A stretch of DNA of 64,000 nucleotides, from positions 208,764 through 272,763 of the forward strand of contig JAHCHW010000003.1 in NCBI GenBank assembly GCA_026129525.1, read 5' to 3'. A program made the position numbers and the translations under genes. This DNA is from Chitinophagales bacterium (GTDB lineage: Bacteria; Bacteroidota; Bacteroidia; Chitinophagales; LD1). The notes under the pieces are model-generated. The model did not search any database. It was not told where the DNA came from and saw only the letters and a program-made list of their open reading frames with translations. Below are positions 44,932-53,820 of the stretch, piece after piece; position 1 is the first letter of the stretch, and each line of letters begins with the position of its first letter.

Positions 44932-44960
44932 TCTCACTTCTAAAATCTGCAATCTAAAAT
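44932..44960. repeat. AT-rich simple repeat next to the nuoD stop
   Basis: Between hicB and nuoD the plus strand reads CACTTCTAAAATCTGCAATC TAAAATCAA, with two TCTAAAATC-like units. It matches the kind of sequence found upstream of xerD (3266-3291). Confidence 0.4.
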
Positions 44961-46078
44961 CAACGGTCTATATCCGGTATCACCAAATCAAGCGTTCCCA
45001 TCATCGCTACTAAATCACCAATTTTTTGTCCGCGCGCCATGGTATCAAGCGCACTCAAATTGCTAAAACCCGGACTGCGGAAATGAATCCGGTACGGAGT
45101 CAACGCCCCTTCGCTTACAATATAAACCCCAAACTCCCCGCGCGCTGTTTCCACACGGCTGTAAAATTCTCCTTTCGGCAATTTCAACACCGCTTTCGTT
45201 TTTGCCTGAAAATCGCCCTCCGGTATGTTATCAATTAACTGCTCCACAATTTTCAAACTCTCCCGCAGTTCTTTCATACGCACCAAATAACGCGCGTAAC
45301 TGTCCCCGGCAGTTTCAAGCGGCTCTTCAAAATTCAGTTTCTCATAACCATCATAAGGCGCAAGTTTTCTGATATCGCTCTTCACTCCGCACGCGCGCAA
45401 CACAGGGCCGGTACAGCCATACGAAACCGCATCGGCTGCCGAAATAACGCCAACACCTTTCATTCGCTCCTGAAAAATTACATTGTAAGTTACCAGCGTA
45501 TCGTACTCGTCAATCTTCGTTTTAAAAAACGCCACAAAATCTTTCACGCGCTTCACAAAATTCGGATGCAAATCAAACATCACACCGCCCGGCACCATGT
45601 AATTCATCGTCAGGCGCGCGCCACAGCTCTCCTCCATAATGTCGTTAATCATTTCGCGCTCACGGAAAGCATGAAAAAACGGTGTCAGCGCGCCCACATC
45701 CATCGCCATGGCGCCCCACCACAACACATGGCTGGCAATGCGCGTTAGTTCATCCATTAAGATTCGAATCGCTTTCGCCCGTTCGGGCACTTCAATCTGC
45801 AAACCCTTCTCCACCGCCAGCGCACAACCGTGGTTGTTAATGTGCGAAGAGAGATAATCCATCCGGCTGGTAGAATAAATAAACTGCCGGTACGAAAGCG
45901 ACTCACACATTTTTTCAATACTGCGGTGTATGTAACCCAAATGCGGCTCCACCTTCAAAATTGTTTCACCGTTCAGCGTAATCACCAAATGCAACACCCC
46001 GTGCGTGCTCGGATGCTGAGGACCCACGTTAATCACTAAGTTACCGTCTTCGGTAGTGGCTACTTCTTCGTATTGCAC
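44960..46078 (-). CDS. nuoD: NADH-quinone oxidoreductase subunit D
   Basis: 372 residues, the 49-kDa subunit of the quinone-reducing module. VGPQHPSTHGVLH near the start holds the quinone-site residues, with GCTGPVLRACG in the centre and SPGFSNLSALDTMARGQKIGDLVAMMGTLDLVIPDIDR at the end. Upstream there is no nuoC, B or A: a gene-free 0.7 kb follows. Confidence 0.97.
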   Translation of the reverse strand: MQYEEVATTEDGNLVINVGPQHPSTHGVLHLVITLNGETILKVEPHLGYIHRSIEKMCESLSYRQFIYSTSRMDYLSSHINNHGCALAVEKGLQIEVPERAKAIRILMDELTRIASHVLWWGAMAMDVGALTPFFHAFREREMINDIMEESCGARLTMNYMVPGGVMFDLHPNFVKRVKDFVAFFKTKIDEYDTLVTYNVIFQERMKGVGVISAADAVSYGCTGPVLRACGVKSDIRKLAPYDGYEKLNFEEPLETAGDSYARYLVRMKELRESLKIVEQLIDNIPEGDFQAKTKAVLKLPKGEFYSRVETARGEFGVYIVSEGALTPYRIHFRSPGFSNLSALDTMARGQKIGDLVAMMGTLDLVIPDIDR

Positions 46079-46791
46079 TTGTTTAGTTTACAGTTGTTTC
46101 ACTTCTAAATTTATTATTCGTTGTTCAATATTCGCCATTCTGCTTCTCTATTCCAACTTTCAGTCCCAACTTCAAACAGTAACCTATCAATGTTATTCGC
46201 TTAACATTCTCAACAGCAGCCTTTTCCTTTTTACTCTCGCTTCGCTATTCATCATTTGTTTCATTCCGTTTGCAGATGCGAGATTACAATTTTCCGCTTC
46301 TGAGTAAATTTTATACGTATCAAAAAAGCATAAAATTGGCAATGCGCCTGTGCAGAAATGGCTGTATAGCTGTGCATGGACAGTACAAAAGGCAAGTGCA
46401 CAATGCCGAGAACCAAAAGAATGTATAGAACAAAAAGGGACCCCTGTTAGAGCAATCAAAACAGCCACGGCAAATAAACCTGTGAAACAGCTTTTGCCGT
46501 AGCCAAAAAATTAATCTTCTGATAATAATCTTGATAAAAAGTTGCAAAAGCGGAAATTTAAAATGATGGCGCACCATAAATCCAATAGGAAAAAGAAACC
46601 TGCGCAAAACGGCAGAGAACTGCGCAGGTACAAATGCAAATGGAAGACATGGCGCAGGTTTGAAAGGATTTTAAACTTTAGGAAATGCGTAACTCGGTAT
46701 AAGTATTACGCAGAAACCTTTCTCAGACTCGCCTGCGTATTATTGGTCTTAGATTATTTGGATAAGTTGTGCCTTAAACAATTGCTAACAC
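46079..46791. other. Gene-poor stretch upstream of nuoD
   Basis: No recognisable gene. 46102-46185 holds short-period sequence (on the minus strand GAAGTTGGGACTGAAAGTTGG, and CGAATATTGAACAACG AATAAT) like the filler seen between Bacteroidota genes. Short frames of 90-95 codons exist on both strands but have skewed composition (Arg/Lys-rich or Phe/Cys-rich) and no family look. Confidence 0.5.
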
Positions 46792-46881
46792 TCACGAATA
46801 CCGCTGGGCAATCATCATAATCATAAATGCAAAAAAGATGATGATGGTAATAACCAGCACCCATTTATCGCCTTTTTCCAT
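46792..46881 (-). CDS. Possible 29-residue single-pass membrane protein
   Basis: ATG at 46881 to TGA at 46792 gives MEKGDKWVLV then ITIIIFFAFMIMMIAQRYS. It has a charged N-terminus, one hydrophobic helix of about 18 residues and a basic end, like a small transmembrane peptide. It lies between nuoD and the regulator operon, on the same strand as both. No Shine-Dalgarno, which is normal here. Function unknown. Confidence 0.5.
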   Translation of the reverse strand: MEKGDKWVLVITIIIFFAFMIMMIAQRYS

Positions 46882-47063
46882 AGTTCGGGGTTTTAAAAGC
46901 TACCCCTCGCTTTTATTACAAAGGTTGGGGCAGCATCAGGCATCAATCAAATACGGTCAGCTGCCTGCACAAATGTGCTTACATGCGGCATGGCATTCAG
47001 CAAAACTTTCCAATAAGGGCGTTTTGTTTTTTAAAAAGGGTGTTTACGCTTCTAACTCGGATG

Positions 47064-47789
47064 TCAGGGTCGGTTCATCCAGTCTAAAAAGGGTTGCTTT
47101 TTTCCTGCGCTTAAGTTGCAGATAAAGCCATCCGTCATAACTACGCTGCCGGTTTTGCCTTTTACATACGAGGCTACAAAGTGGCGGTTTACCACAAAGC
47201 TGTCGTGCACGCGCATAAAATCTTCTTTGGGTAGTTCGCGCTCAAAATGCACCAGCGGTTTGCTTACCAGCATGGGCTTAGCATCGGTAGTAATGAGAAG
47301 CGTATAGCTGCCGTCAGCTTCGGCACGTATAATTTTTGCCGAATCAATAAACACTATTCCGTTTGCTACGGGCACCGAAATTTTACGCGAAGCGGTGGCT
47401 ACGTCCGCTTTGCTTTCAGCCGATTGCTGAATGCGTTGCAGGGCTTTAAGCACTGCCTTTTTAAGCAGCACGGCATCAACGGGTTTTACAATATAGTCCA
47501 CCGCATTTGCCCGTATGGCATCAATAGCAAAAATGTTATAGCTGGTCAGAAAAATAAGTTGGAATGCTTCGGTGTGGAGGCAGTCGAGTATTTCCAAACT
47601 TCTGCCATCGGGCAGGTCAATATCCATAAACACTATCTGCGGGCGGTGTTCTTCTATCAATGGTTTTATACTGCTTACGGTTTGTCCCGTAGCGGCTATT
47701 TGTATTTCCGGAAAATACTTGTGCAGGTAATCGTGCAGCACTTCGGCATCAACCGGATTATCTTCAATAACAACAGCAGTGTAATTCAT
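47064..47789 (-). CDS. LytTR-family response regulator
   Basis: 241 residues from the ATG at 47789 (the longer frame starts with TTG at 47795). The receiver domain (about 1-120) has the acidic pair EDN, the phosphoacceptor in VFMDIDLPDG and the K in DYIVKPVDA. The LytTR DNA-binding domain (about 145-240) shows the typical start VPVANGIVFIDSAKIIRAEADGSYT split over two strands and the phrase RVHDSFVVNRHFV. It follows the kinase gene by 13 bp, so the two are one operon. Confidence 0.9.
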   Translation of the reverse strand: MNYTAVVIEDNPVDAEVLHDYLHKYFPEIQIAATGQTVSSIKPLIEEHRPQIVFMDIDLPDGRSLEILDCLHTEAFQLIFLTSYNIFAIDAIRANAVDYIVKPVDAVLLKKAVLKALQRIQQSAESKADVATASRKISVPVANGIVFIDSAKIIRAEADGSYTLLITTDAKPMLVSKPLVHFERELPKEDFMRVHDSFVVNRHFVASYVKGKTGSVVMTDGFICNLSAGKKQPFLDWMNRP

Positions 47790-47802
47790 AAGCAAACAAG
47801 TG

Positions 47803-49083
47803 TTATGCTTCGGTGTTCAGCGAAAAGCAAAATACGGTTTTTGCGTCTTGTGTCATATCAATCCAAATGTTTCCTCCGTTCGCTTTTACAAAATTGTTGC
47901 AGAGTTGTAAACCTAAACCGGTTCGCTTTGATGCGGTTCCGGTGGTTGGCAAACTCCCTGTTTGGTTAAATGCTGCTACAGCGGTTTCGGGTATGCGTAC
48001 CCCTTCGTTAGTTACCATAAAAATCATTTTACCGGTAGCGGGTTGCTGCAACAGTTCTACCACCGTGCCTTTGCGCGCATGGTGAATGGCATTGGCAATA
48101 AGGTTGCGGAAAATAATGCGGAAGTGGTTTACATCGGCATACAGGCGGGTATCGGGCAGAATGCGGTTGCTCAGGGTAACGCCCGCCATTGTTGCCTGCT
48201 CGGCTGCTATTTGTAATTCTTCTTCCAGAATATCACCCGTGGTAAACTGTTCGGGGGCAGCGTTCAGCCCATCCAACTGCAAACGGCTCCAAAGCAAAAG
48301 GTTGTTGAGCGAATTGTTGAGGGGAGTCATCATAGTTTTAAGATGAGCCAATTGCCGCTGTGTTTTTTCGGGCGTGCTGAAACCCTCTTCTACCGAATTA
48401 AGAATGGCTTTGAGTGTTGCCATGGGTCCGCGTAAATCGTGGCTGATAATCGCAAACAGGCGCAGCTTGGCTTCGTTGGCTTTTGCCAGTTCTTCGTTTT
48501 TGGTGTTTACCAATTGTTGTTCGTGCCGGTAACAATACAGGCTCGATGCTTCAATCAAAATAAAGTACCCGCTAAACTGCACAATGAGCAGAAAATAATG
48601 GAGGTAGGCTTGGTTGGTGTTGGGGTAGGCAATTACCCACTGCGGATAAAGCCGGCTTAAGCCTAAAGTAAATACGGCTAACAGCAAAACGACTACGCTG
48701 ACTGTAAGTTTATACTTAGGCGAAACAATGTTGAAACAACAATAAAAAATCACTACCGCGCTTACCAATGCCGGGCCCATTACTCCGCCCGCATTAAACC
48801 AAAAAAGGGGAAATGTAGTACATAAAAGAGCCACTACCACTATAACAATCTGCTGCACATATTTTTTGGAAGAGAGCAAATAATACATGCCAAAGAATAA
48901 AGCGGCTCCGCTTACCTGAAAAACCAGAAAGTTCAACGATAGTTGAAGCAACAGCACAACAACCAAGCCCACCAAAAAATTGAAACCCGTGTAAAAGCAA
49001 ACTAACCGTGCCGCGCGCTCGTTAATGCTGAACGCGGGATACTCGCCTGCAATTTTATTGATTAGGGGTTCTACGGAGCGCAT
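47803..49083 (-). CDS. Membrane histidine kinase
   Basis: 426 residues: five or six membrane helices (about 25-180) with no separate sensor domain, a coiled linker, HisKA with H215 in ISHDLRGPM, and an HATPase domain with N-box IIFRNLIANAIHHARKG. The G1 box is degenerate: MVTNEGVRIP in place of DNG.G. The G2 box is GLGLQLC. It is a HisKA-type kinase paired with a LytTR regulator, whereas LytTR regulators usually work with HisKA_5 (LytS-type) kinases. It starts 27 bp after the minisatellite-encoded ORF. Confidence 0.88.
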   Translation of the reverse strand: MRSVEPLINKIAGEYPAFSINERAARLVCFYTGFNFLVGLVVVLLLQLSLNFLVFQVSGAALFFGMYYLLSSKKYVQQIVIVVVALLCTTFPLFWFNAGGVMGPALVSAVVIFYCCFNIVSPKYKLTVSVVVLLLAVFTLGLSRLYPQWVIAYPNTNQAYLHYFLLIVQFSGYFILIEASSLYCYRHEQQLVNTKNEELAKANEAKLRLFAIISHDLRGPMATLKAILNSVEEGFSTPEKTQRQLAHLKTMMTPLNNSLNNLLLWSRLQLDGLNAAPEQFTTGDILEEELQIAAEQATMAGVTLSNRILPDTRLYADVNHFRIIFRNLIANAIHHARKGTVVELLQQPATGKMIFMVTNEGVRIPETAVAAFNQTGSLPTTGTASKRTGLGLQLCNNFVKANGGNIWIDMTQDAKTVFCFSLNTEA

Positions 49084-49161
49084 AATTACCTGGGCAATTA
49101 AGCAAATAATCAGCGAATTTCAGTTGCCTGTTTTGTATAAGAGACTTCAAAGCCCATCTCT

Positions 49162-49434
49162 GTGTAACCAAACCCTCCCTCCGTGTAGCCAAAGCCCATC
49201 TCTGTGTAACCAAATCCTCCCTCCGTGTAGCCAAAAGCCGTCTCTGTGTAACCAAATCCTCCCTCCGTGTAGCCAAAAGCCGTCTCTGTGTAACCAAATC
49301 CTCCCTCTGTGTAGCCAAAAGCCGTCTCTGAGTAACCAAATCCTCCCTCTGTGTAGCCAAAAGCCGTCTCTGAGTAACCAAATCCTCCCTCTGTGTAACA
49401 AAAAGCTATCTCTGTGTAGCTAAACTCTCCCTCC
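49162..49434. repeat. Minisatellite of 13 units of 21 bp (6.5 units of 42 bp)
   Basis: Thirteen tandem 21-bp units alternate between GTGTAACCAAATCCTCCCTC + C and GTGTAGCCAAAAGCCGTCTC + T. Because 21 is a multiple of three and no unit has a stop, all frames stay open. The minus strand ORF 49436-49110 (108 codons) starts with ATG exactly at the array's edge and repeats G-F-G-Y-T-E-G and A-F-G-Y-T-E-T heptads. It ends 26 bp upstream of the kinase gene. Whether it is translated is undecided. Confidence 0.92.
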
Positions 49435-49609
49435 ATGTTCCCTAATCATCCCCGCCCTGTGCATAAAAAAAAGCCAACCTTCAGTCCCCATCGCGGAAAA
49501 GGTTTTTTTCGAAAACGCCTTTCCATTTAATTATCAAAAACTTGCACATACTATCATACCGCGTGCCAAACAGAGGTGCAAAACTTACCCCCTTTTGTGC
49601 TTTTTTTCA

Positions 49610-49642
49610 TTGTGCCCGCCCCTGTTTTTGCCTATACTTTTA
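49610..49642 (+). promoter_or_regulatory. Possible promoter of the 49684 gene
   Basis: TTG (49610-49612), 22 nt, then TACTTTTA (seven of eight matches to TAnnTTTG), 41 nt before the ATG. Spacing is 2 nt longer than usual. Confidence 0.35.
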
Positions 49643-49683
49643 CAAGCGTAAATCAATTTTTTTAACCACCAAAATTTTTAATC

Positions 49684-50925
49684 ATGACAGATCCACAAGA
49701 AAACAAGCTCAGTATGTATCGGGTTACAGAACAGCTGCTCGATGACAACAACGCCATCTGGTCCGCAACACCCGCTTTCGTTACCGCCAAAACAGCTTTT
49801 TCTGCCAACATAACGGCTATCTCGCTCGCCTCGCAGCAACAACAGGCAGTCATCACCGGTATTGCTACCGATAAGCGCGTACTTAAACGCACACTGGTCG
49901 AAGTGGCTGCACCCATTGCCGCTGCCGTAATTGCTTACGCTTCACAAACCAACAACAACGAACTACTCGAAGCCGTCAATTACTCCCAATCCGACCTCAA
50001 CTTCACCCGCGATGATATGCTCACTGACCGCTGCCAAATCATTCACAACAAAGCCAACGATAATCTGGCTGCCCTTGCCGACTACGGCATTACCGCCCCC
50101 CTGCTTAACGCCCTGCAAGATGCTATTAACGCCTATGCCGTTAAAGTGCCTGCCCCCGGTACCGCCCGCCAAAGCAAAAAAACCGCCACCATCAACCTCC
50201 GCAACCTGTTTAACGATACCGACACCATTCTTAAAATGCAGTTAGATAAACTGATGCTCACTTTCAAAAACTCGCACCCCGACTTTTACCACAACTACAC
50301 CGGTGGGCGCGAAATTATTGACCTGGGCGCCACCCACACCAAACTGCGGGTAATAGTAAACGACCAAAACGGAATAGCCCTCTCTGCTGCTGTAATTTCG
50401 CTGCTGCAAAACAACTTAGTGCTGTACAGCTTTGCCACCGGCACCGATGGTAAAGCACAACTTACCCGCATACGCCCCGGCACCTATACCCTGCGCGTTA
50501 CCAAACCCGGCTTTGCCGCCTATACCGAACCCGGCATAGTACTGCGCGCAGGGCGCGCAGTTAGGCGCACCGTTAACCTTGCAGCAGGCTCACCGCCACC
50601 AGCAACCGGCACCGCCATCCGCGAAAACGATTTAGCGGCTGGCGCCATTGAACACATCAATATGGACAACATAAACGGCACCAACGCCACCCATATTATT
50701 GTAGAAGCCGCCACCGCCCCCTTCCGCGTTTATGCCGCTGCCGCCACTACCGATTTTCCCGGCTCTGTTTTTCTGGATGTGTTCCCCGGCACTCCGGTTG
50801 ATAAGCTCGGCTCCGATTGGGCTTTGCTCCTCGGCTTTAACAGCACCAACCGCTACCTCATGGTGCAAAACATAGGCAGCGAACAAGGGCACTACAAGTT
50901 TACCTTTACTCATTTGCAGCAATAA
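49684..50925 (+). CDS. Unknown protein with carboxypeptidase-regulatory-like domain
   Basis: 413 residues, no signal peptide. Residues 1-200 form an all-helical domain of unknown type (Ala/Asn/Leu-rich, AVNYSQSDLNFTRDDMLTD). Residues 215-300 are a CarboxypepD_reg/peptidase-associated-like beta sandwich (KLRVIVNDQNGIALSAAVISL, YTLRVTKPGFAAYTEPGIVL). Residues 315-413 form a beta-rich C-terminal part (FPGSVFLDVFPGTP). It lacks an export signal, so a cytosolic or non-classical role is likely. A terminator follows at 50956. Confidence 0.75.
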   Translation: MTDPQENKLSMYRVTEQLLDDNNAIWSATPAFVTAKTAFSANITAISLASQQQQAVITGIATDKRVLKRTLVEVAAPIAAAVIAYASQTNNNELLEAVNYSQSDLNFTRDDMLTDRCQIIHNKANDNLAALADYGITAPLLNALQDAINAYAVKVPAPGTARQSKKTATINLRNLFNDTDTILKMQLDKLMLTFKNSHPDFYHNYTGGREIIDLGATHTKLRVIVNDQNGIALSAAVISLLQNNLVLYSFATGTDGKAQLTRIRPGTYTLRVTKPGFAAYTEPGIVLRAGRAVRRTVNLAAGSPPPATGTAIRENDLAAGAIEHINMDNINGTNATHIIVEAATAPFRVYAAAATTDFPGSVFLDVFPGTPVDKLGSDWALLLGFNSTNRYLMVQNIGSEQGHYKFTFTHLQQ

Positions 50926-50955
50926 CGCTAATACACAGTAACCCGCATAACACAA

Positions 50956-50992
50956 CCTCGCAGGAGTACTAACCTGCGGGGTCTTTCTTTTT
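50956..50992 (+). terminator. Terminator of the 49684 gene
   Basis: CCTCGCAGG (50956-50964) pairs with CCTGCGGGG (50973-50981), 9 bp with one T.G pair, followed by TCTTTCTTTTT. Confidence 0.82.
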
Positions 50993-51110
50993 GGGTGGCA
51001 CCGCACTGTCCTCAATCCCCTCCAATCCACATGGGCGCTTTCACTATAACATCTGCCCTTCATTCAGCGTTTAATAAGTAAACACTTGCTTTATACAAAC
51101 GCAGCACATT

Positions 51111-51959
51111 ATGTTACTAAAGCGCTTCAAAACAACCATTACACAAACGGGCATCGAAATTTCGAACCCCGAAGTAGAAGTGAATTTGCTCGATTGCGGT
51201 GCCGAGCCTGCCCTCCCGCTCACACACCCCGCTTACCAATGGGAGTTCAGCATTAGCATAAGCACCGACCGCGATGCTGCCGACCCGCCCCTTTCCGATA
51301 TGCTCACCTGCTACCTTAACGCCACCCTGCACTGCAAAGGACAAACACTGTTTATAGTAAAACTCAACACCCTCCACAGCTACTGCATTACCCCGCTTAA
51401 CTACAAAAAAACCCATACCCAACTTTTCAAAAACATAGCCCGCGAATCGCTGCAACAAGCAAACACCCTACTTGCCCAAAAAGTAAACGGCACTGCATGG
51501 CAAGGCATTGTACTGCCGGAGTTAGATGAAGATTTTTTGGAAGAAGATGCCCATGAATGGAACAGGAGGGGCTACATTCCCCAACCCGCCAAACGAACTA
51601 TTGAAACCCCCGGCAAAAAACCAAGCAAAGCCGAATTTGACGAACTTACCGCACGCGCCAACCGCCTTGTTCAATGGATTGATGCGGCCGATGCCGCAGG
51701 CGGACCCCAAACCGATGCCGAAAAAATAAAATACTACGCCAACTATGCCGAATGGGTAAAACTGAACAACGTGCTGTGGCATTTTAAACTAATTGCCCTT
51801 AACCAAATTGCCTGCCTTTCCACCCGCATAATGGAGCGTATGGAAAAACAACTGCAACAAAACCCACACAATGAACTGCTGCGCGAATCGTACGAAAGCA
51901 TGATAGAAAACTACGTAAACCTGATGGACGAACTGAAAAACCAATTCGCCAAAAACTAA
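51111..51959 (+). CDS. Unknown protein
   Basis: 282 residues, no signal peptide or membrane helix. The first 100 residues look beta-rich (EFSISISTDRDAADPPLSDML, a two-Cys CHCKGQ...YC segment); the rest is helical and charged, ending in a coiled coil (about 200-280). No family recognised. It lies between two other genes of plus strand with its own upstream spacer, so it may or may not be co-expressed with the 49684 gene. Confidence 0.65.
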   Translation: MLLKRFKTTITQTGIEISNPEVEVNLLDCGAEPALPLTHPAYQWEFSISISTDRDAADPPLSDMLTCYLNATLHCKGQTLFIVKLNTLHSYCITPLNYKKTHTQLFKNIARESLQQANTLLAQKVNGTAWQGIVLPELDEDFLEEDAHEWNRRGYIPQPAKRTIETPGKKPSKAEFDELTARANRLVQWIDAADAAGGPQTDAEKIKYYANYAEWVKLNNVLWHFKLIALNQIACLSTRIMERMEKQLQQNPHNELLRESYESMIENYVNLMDELKNQFAKN

Positions 51960-52048
51960 GCCCGCCTCCACCAATGCACTAACCACTGTTTACAGATTAT
52001 GATGTGCATCATGCCCAACGCATTCACCGCGCAATATCTTTGCGCGGC

Positions 52049-53605
52049 ATGTTCAGTAAGTTAAAACTCCGCTACTACTCCGGTATTTTTCTTAAACACG
52101 ACCTCCCCGCAGGCTTAACGGTTTTTTTGGTGGCGCTGCCTTTGTGCCTCGGTATTGCGCTGGCATCGGGCGCCCCTTTGTATGCGGGCATTTTGTCGGG
52201 CATTATTGGCGGCATCGTGGTAACTGCCCTAAGCGGCTCATCGCTTAGTGTGTCGGGGCCGGCTGCGGGCTTAACTACGGTAGTGGCAGCTGTACTGCTG
52301 CATTATCAAAACTATCCATCGTTTTTGGCAGTGGTAGTAATGGCGGGAGCGTTTCAGTTGCTGCTGGGCATATTGCGTTTGGGCAACATTGCGGGGTACT
52401 TTCCTTCGAGTGTTATTAAAGGAATGCTGGCAGCTATTGGTATGCTGCTTATTTCTAAACAACTGCCGGTGGCACTGGGCTACAAACAGCCCGATTTCTG
52501 GAGTAAAGAATTTATAAACCTTATTAGCGACACCCATCTGTTTACCAATGTAAGTGAGTTTTATGCTTCGCTTTCGGCAGGAGCACTCATTATTACCTCC
52601 TTCTCGCTGCTGGCATATACGCTGTGGGAGTTGCCCGCCTTTAACCGCTTCCGGTTTGTGCCGGTGCCGCTGTTTGTAGTGGCGGGAGCTGTGCTGCTCA
52701 ACCTGGTGTTTATGCGCTATGCCCCTTCGCTGGCATTGGGCAAAAACCAGTTCGTACAACTAAGCGGCAGCCTGTGGCAGTCGGTACAGTTTCCAAATTT
52801 CAGCAACATACTTACCGACCTGTTTGCGTGGCGCTATGCTTTTATAATTGGGTTACTGGCAAGTTTAGAGTCGCTGCTTTCGCTCGAAGCGGTGGACAAG
52901 TTAGACCCGCAGCAACGCGTGTCGCCCGCCAACCGCGAATTAGTAGCACAAGGAGTAGGGAATATGTTATGCGGCTTGCTGGGCGCTTTGCCGGTTACCG
53001 CGGTTATTGTGCGAAGTTCCGCCAATATTGATGCAGGCGGACGGACGCGTTTAGCGGCATTTACGCACGGTGTTTTTCTGTTTGGTGCGGTGTTGCTTAT
53101 TCCGGCTTTACTCAACCTTATTCCGCTGTGTGCGCTGGCGGCTGTGTTGGTGGTAACGGGTTATAAACTTGCCCGCCCAAGATTGTTCGTAAGTATGTAT
53201 AAACTAAAGTGGAATCAGTTTTTGCCTTTTGCCATAACCATTGTGGTGGTGCTGCTTACCGATTTGCTGATTGGCGTAAGCATAGGACTGCTGATGTCGG
53301 TATTCTTTATTGTTCGCAACAATTACGTAGCCGATTTTGATGTACAGGAAGAGAAACACCTTGGCATCACTACCTACACCGTTAACCTGCACACTAACGT
53401 TACTTTTCTCGATAAATCGAAACTGAAAACATTGCTGGAAGAAATTCCCGATTACTCGCGCGTGGTAATTAACGGCACAAAATCAGCTCACATTGACTAC
53501 GATGTGCTCGAAGCCATCAGCAGTTTTTGTGCACAAGCCAAGCGCAAAGGCATTGAGGTGGAACTGCGTAATGTAACGCGTGTAAGCGTGAGCGAAATTC
53601 ACTGA
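52049..53605 (+). CDS. SulP-family anion transporter
   Basis: 518 residues from the ATG at 52049 (a GTG at 52004 would add 15 residues). The sulfate-transporter core (about 10-400) starts LKHDLPAGLTVFLVALPLCLGIALASGAP, with SGPAAGLTTVVAAVLL and a conserved GLLGALPVTAVIVRSSANIDAGGRTR stretch. A C-terminal STAS domain (about 425-518) closes it. SulP proteins move sulfate, bicarbonate or other anions; the Bacteroidota versions near nothing specific cannot be assigned. Confidence 0.92.
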   Translation: MFSKLKLRYYSGIFLKHDLPAGLTVFLVALPLCLGIALASGAPLYAGILSGIIGGIVVTALSGSSLSVSGPAAGLTTVVAAVLLHYQNYPSFLAVVVMAGAFQLLLGILRLGNIAGYFPSSVIKGMLAAIGMLLISKQLPVALGYKQPDFWSKEFINLISDTHLFTNVSEFYASLSAGALIITSFSLLAYTLWELPAFNRFRFVPVPLFVVAGAVLLNLVFMRYAPSLALGKNQFVQLSGSLWQSVQFPNFSNILTDLFAWRYAFIIGLLASLESLLSLEAVDKLDPQQRVSPANRELVAQGVGNMLCGLLGALPVTAVIVRSSANIDAGGRTRLAAFTHGVFLFGAVLLIPALLNLIPLCALAAVLVVTGYKLARPRLFVSMYKLKWNQFLPFAITIVVVLLTDLLIGVSIGLLMSVFFIVRNNYVADFDVQEEKHLGITTYTVNLHTNVTFLDKSKLKTLLEEIPDYSRVVINGTKSAHIDYDVLEAISSFCAQAKRKGIEVELRNVTRVSVSEIH

Positions 53606-53633
53606 TAACAGTATGTTATTGAACCACGGAGTT

Positions 53634-53695
53634 TCGTCATTGCGAGAGAAATTCCTTAAAAATTCAATTGCAAATTTCTCAAAGCAATCTTCGTC
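53634..53695. repeat. CGTCATTGCGAG-type inverted repeat remnant
   Basis: CGTCATTGCGAGAGAAATT (53635-53653) and AATTTCTCAAAGCAATCTTCG (near 53673-53693) share TTGC/GCAA and GAGAAATT/AATTTCTC arms. The opening matches a REP-like sequence found dispersed in many bacterial genomes. It fills the spacer after the SulP gene. Confidence 0.55.
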
Positions 53696-53820
53696 CTTTT
53701 AATCACAAAACTGATGATTCGACAATTCACGGAATCGTTTTCACCATAATATCTTCCTTGTAAGTTTAATGGCACAACAAATTGATAAAATTATTTTCGC
53801 CCTTTAATCGTTATCAATTC

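Noticed and set aside
46320..46607. 95-codon minus-strand frame upstream of nuoD
   Set aside because: Composition is Phe/Cys/Arg-rich with no domain, overlaps other frames and filler sequence, and has no promoter; likely non-coding.
46542..46820. 92-codon plus-strand Lys/Arg-rich frame
   Set aside because: Extremely basic, opposite to neighbouring genes, and overlaps the better-supported small membrane ORF at 46792-46881.
49025..49423. 132-codon plus-strand frame across the minisatellite (SLCNQILP repeats)
   Set aside because: Open only because the 21-bp unit has no stop in any frame; it begins inside the kinase gene on the other strand.
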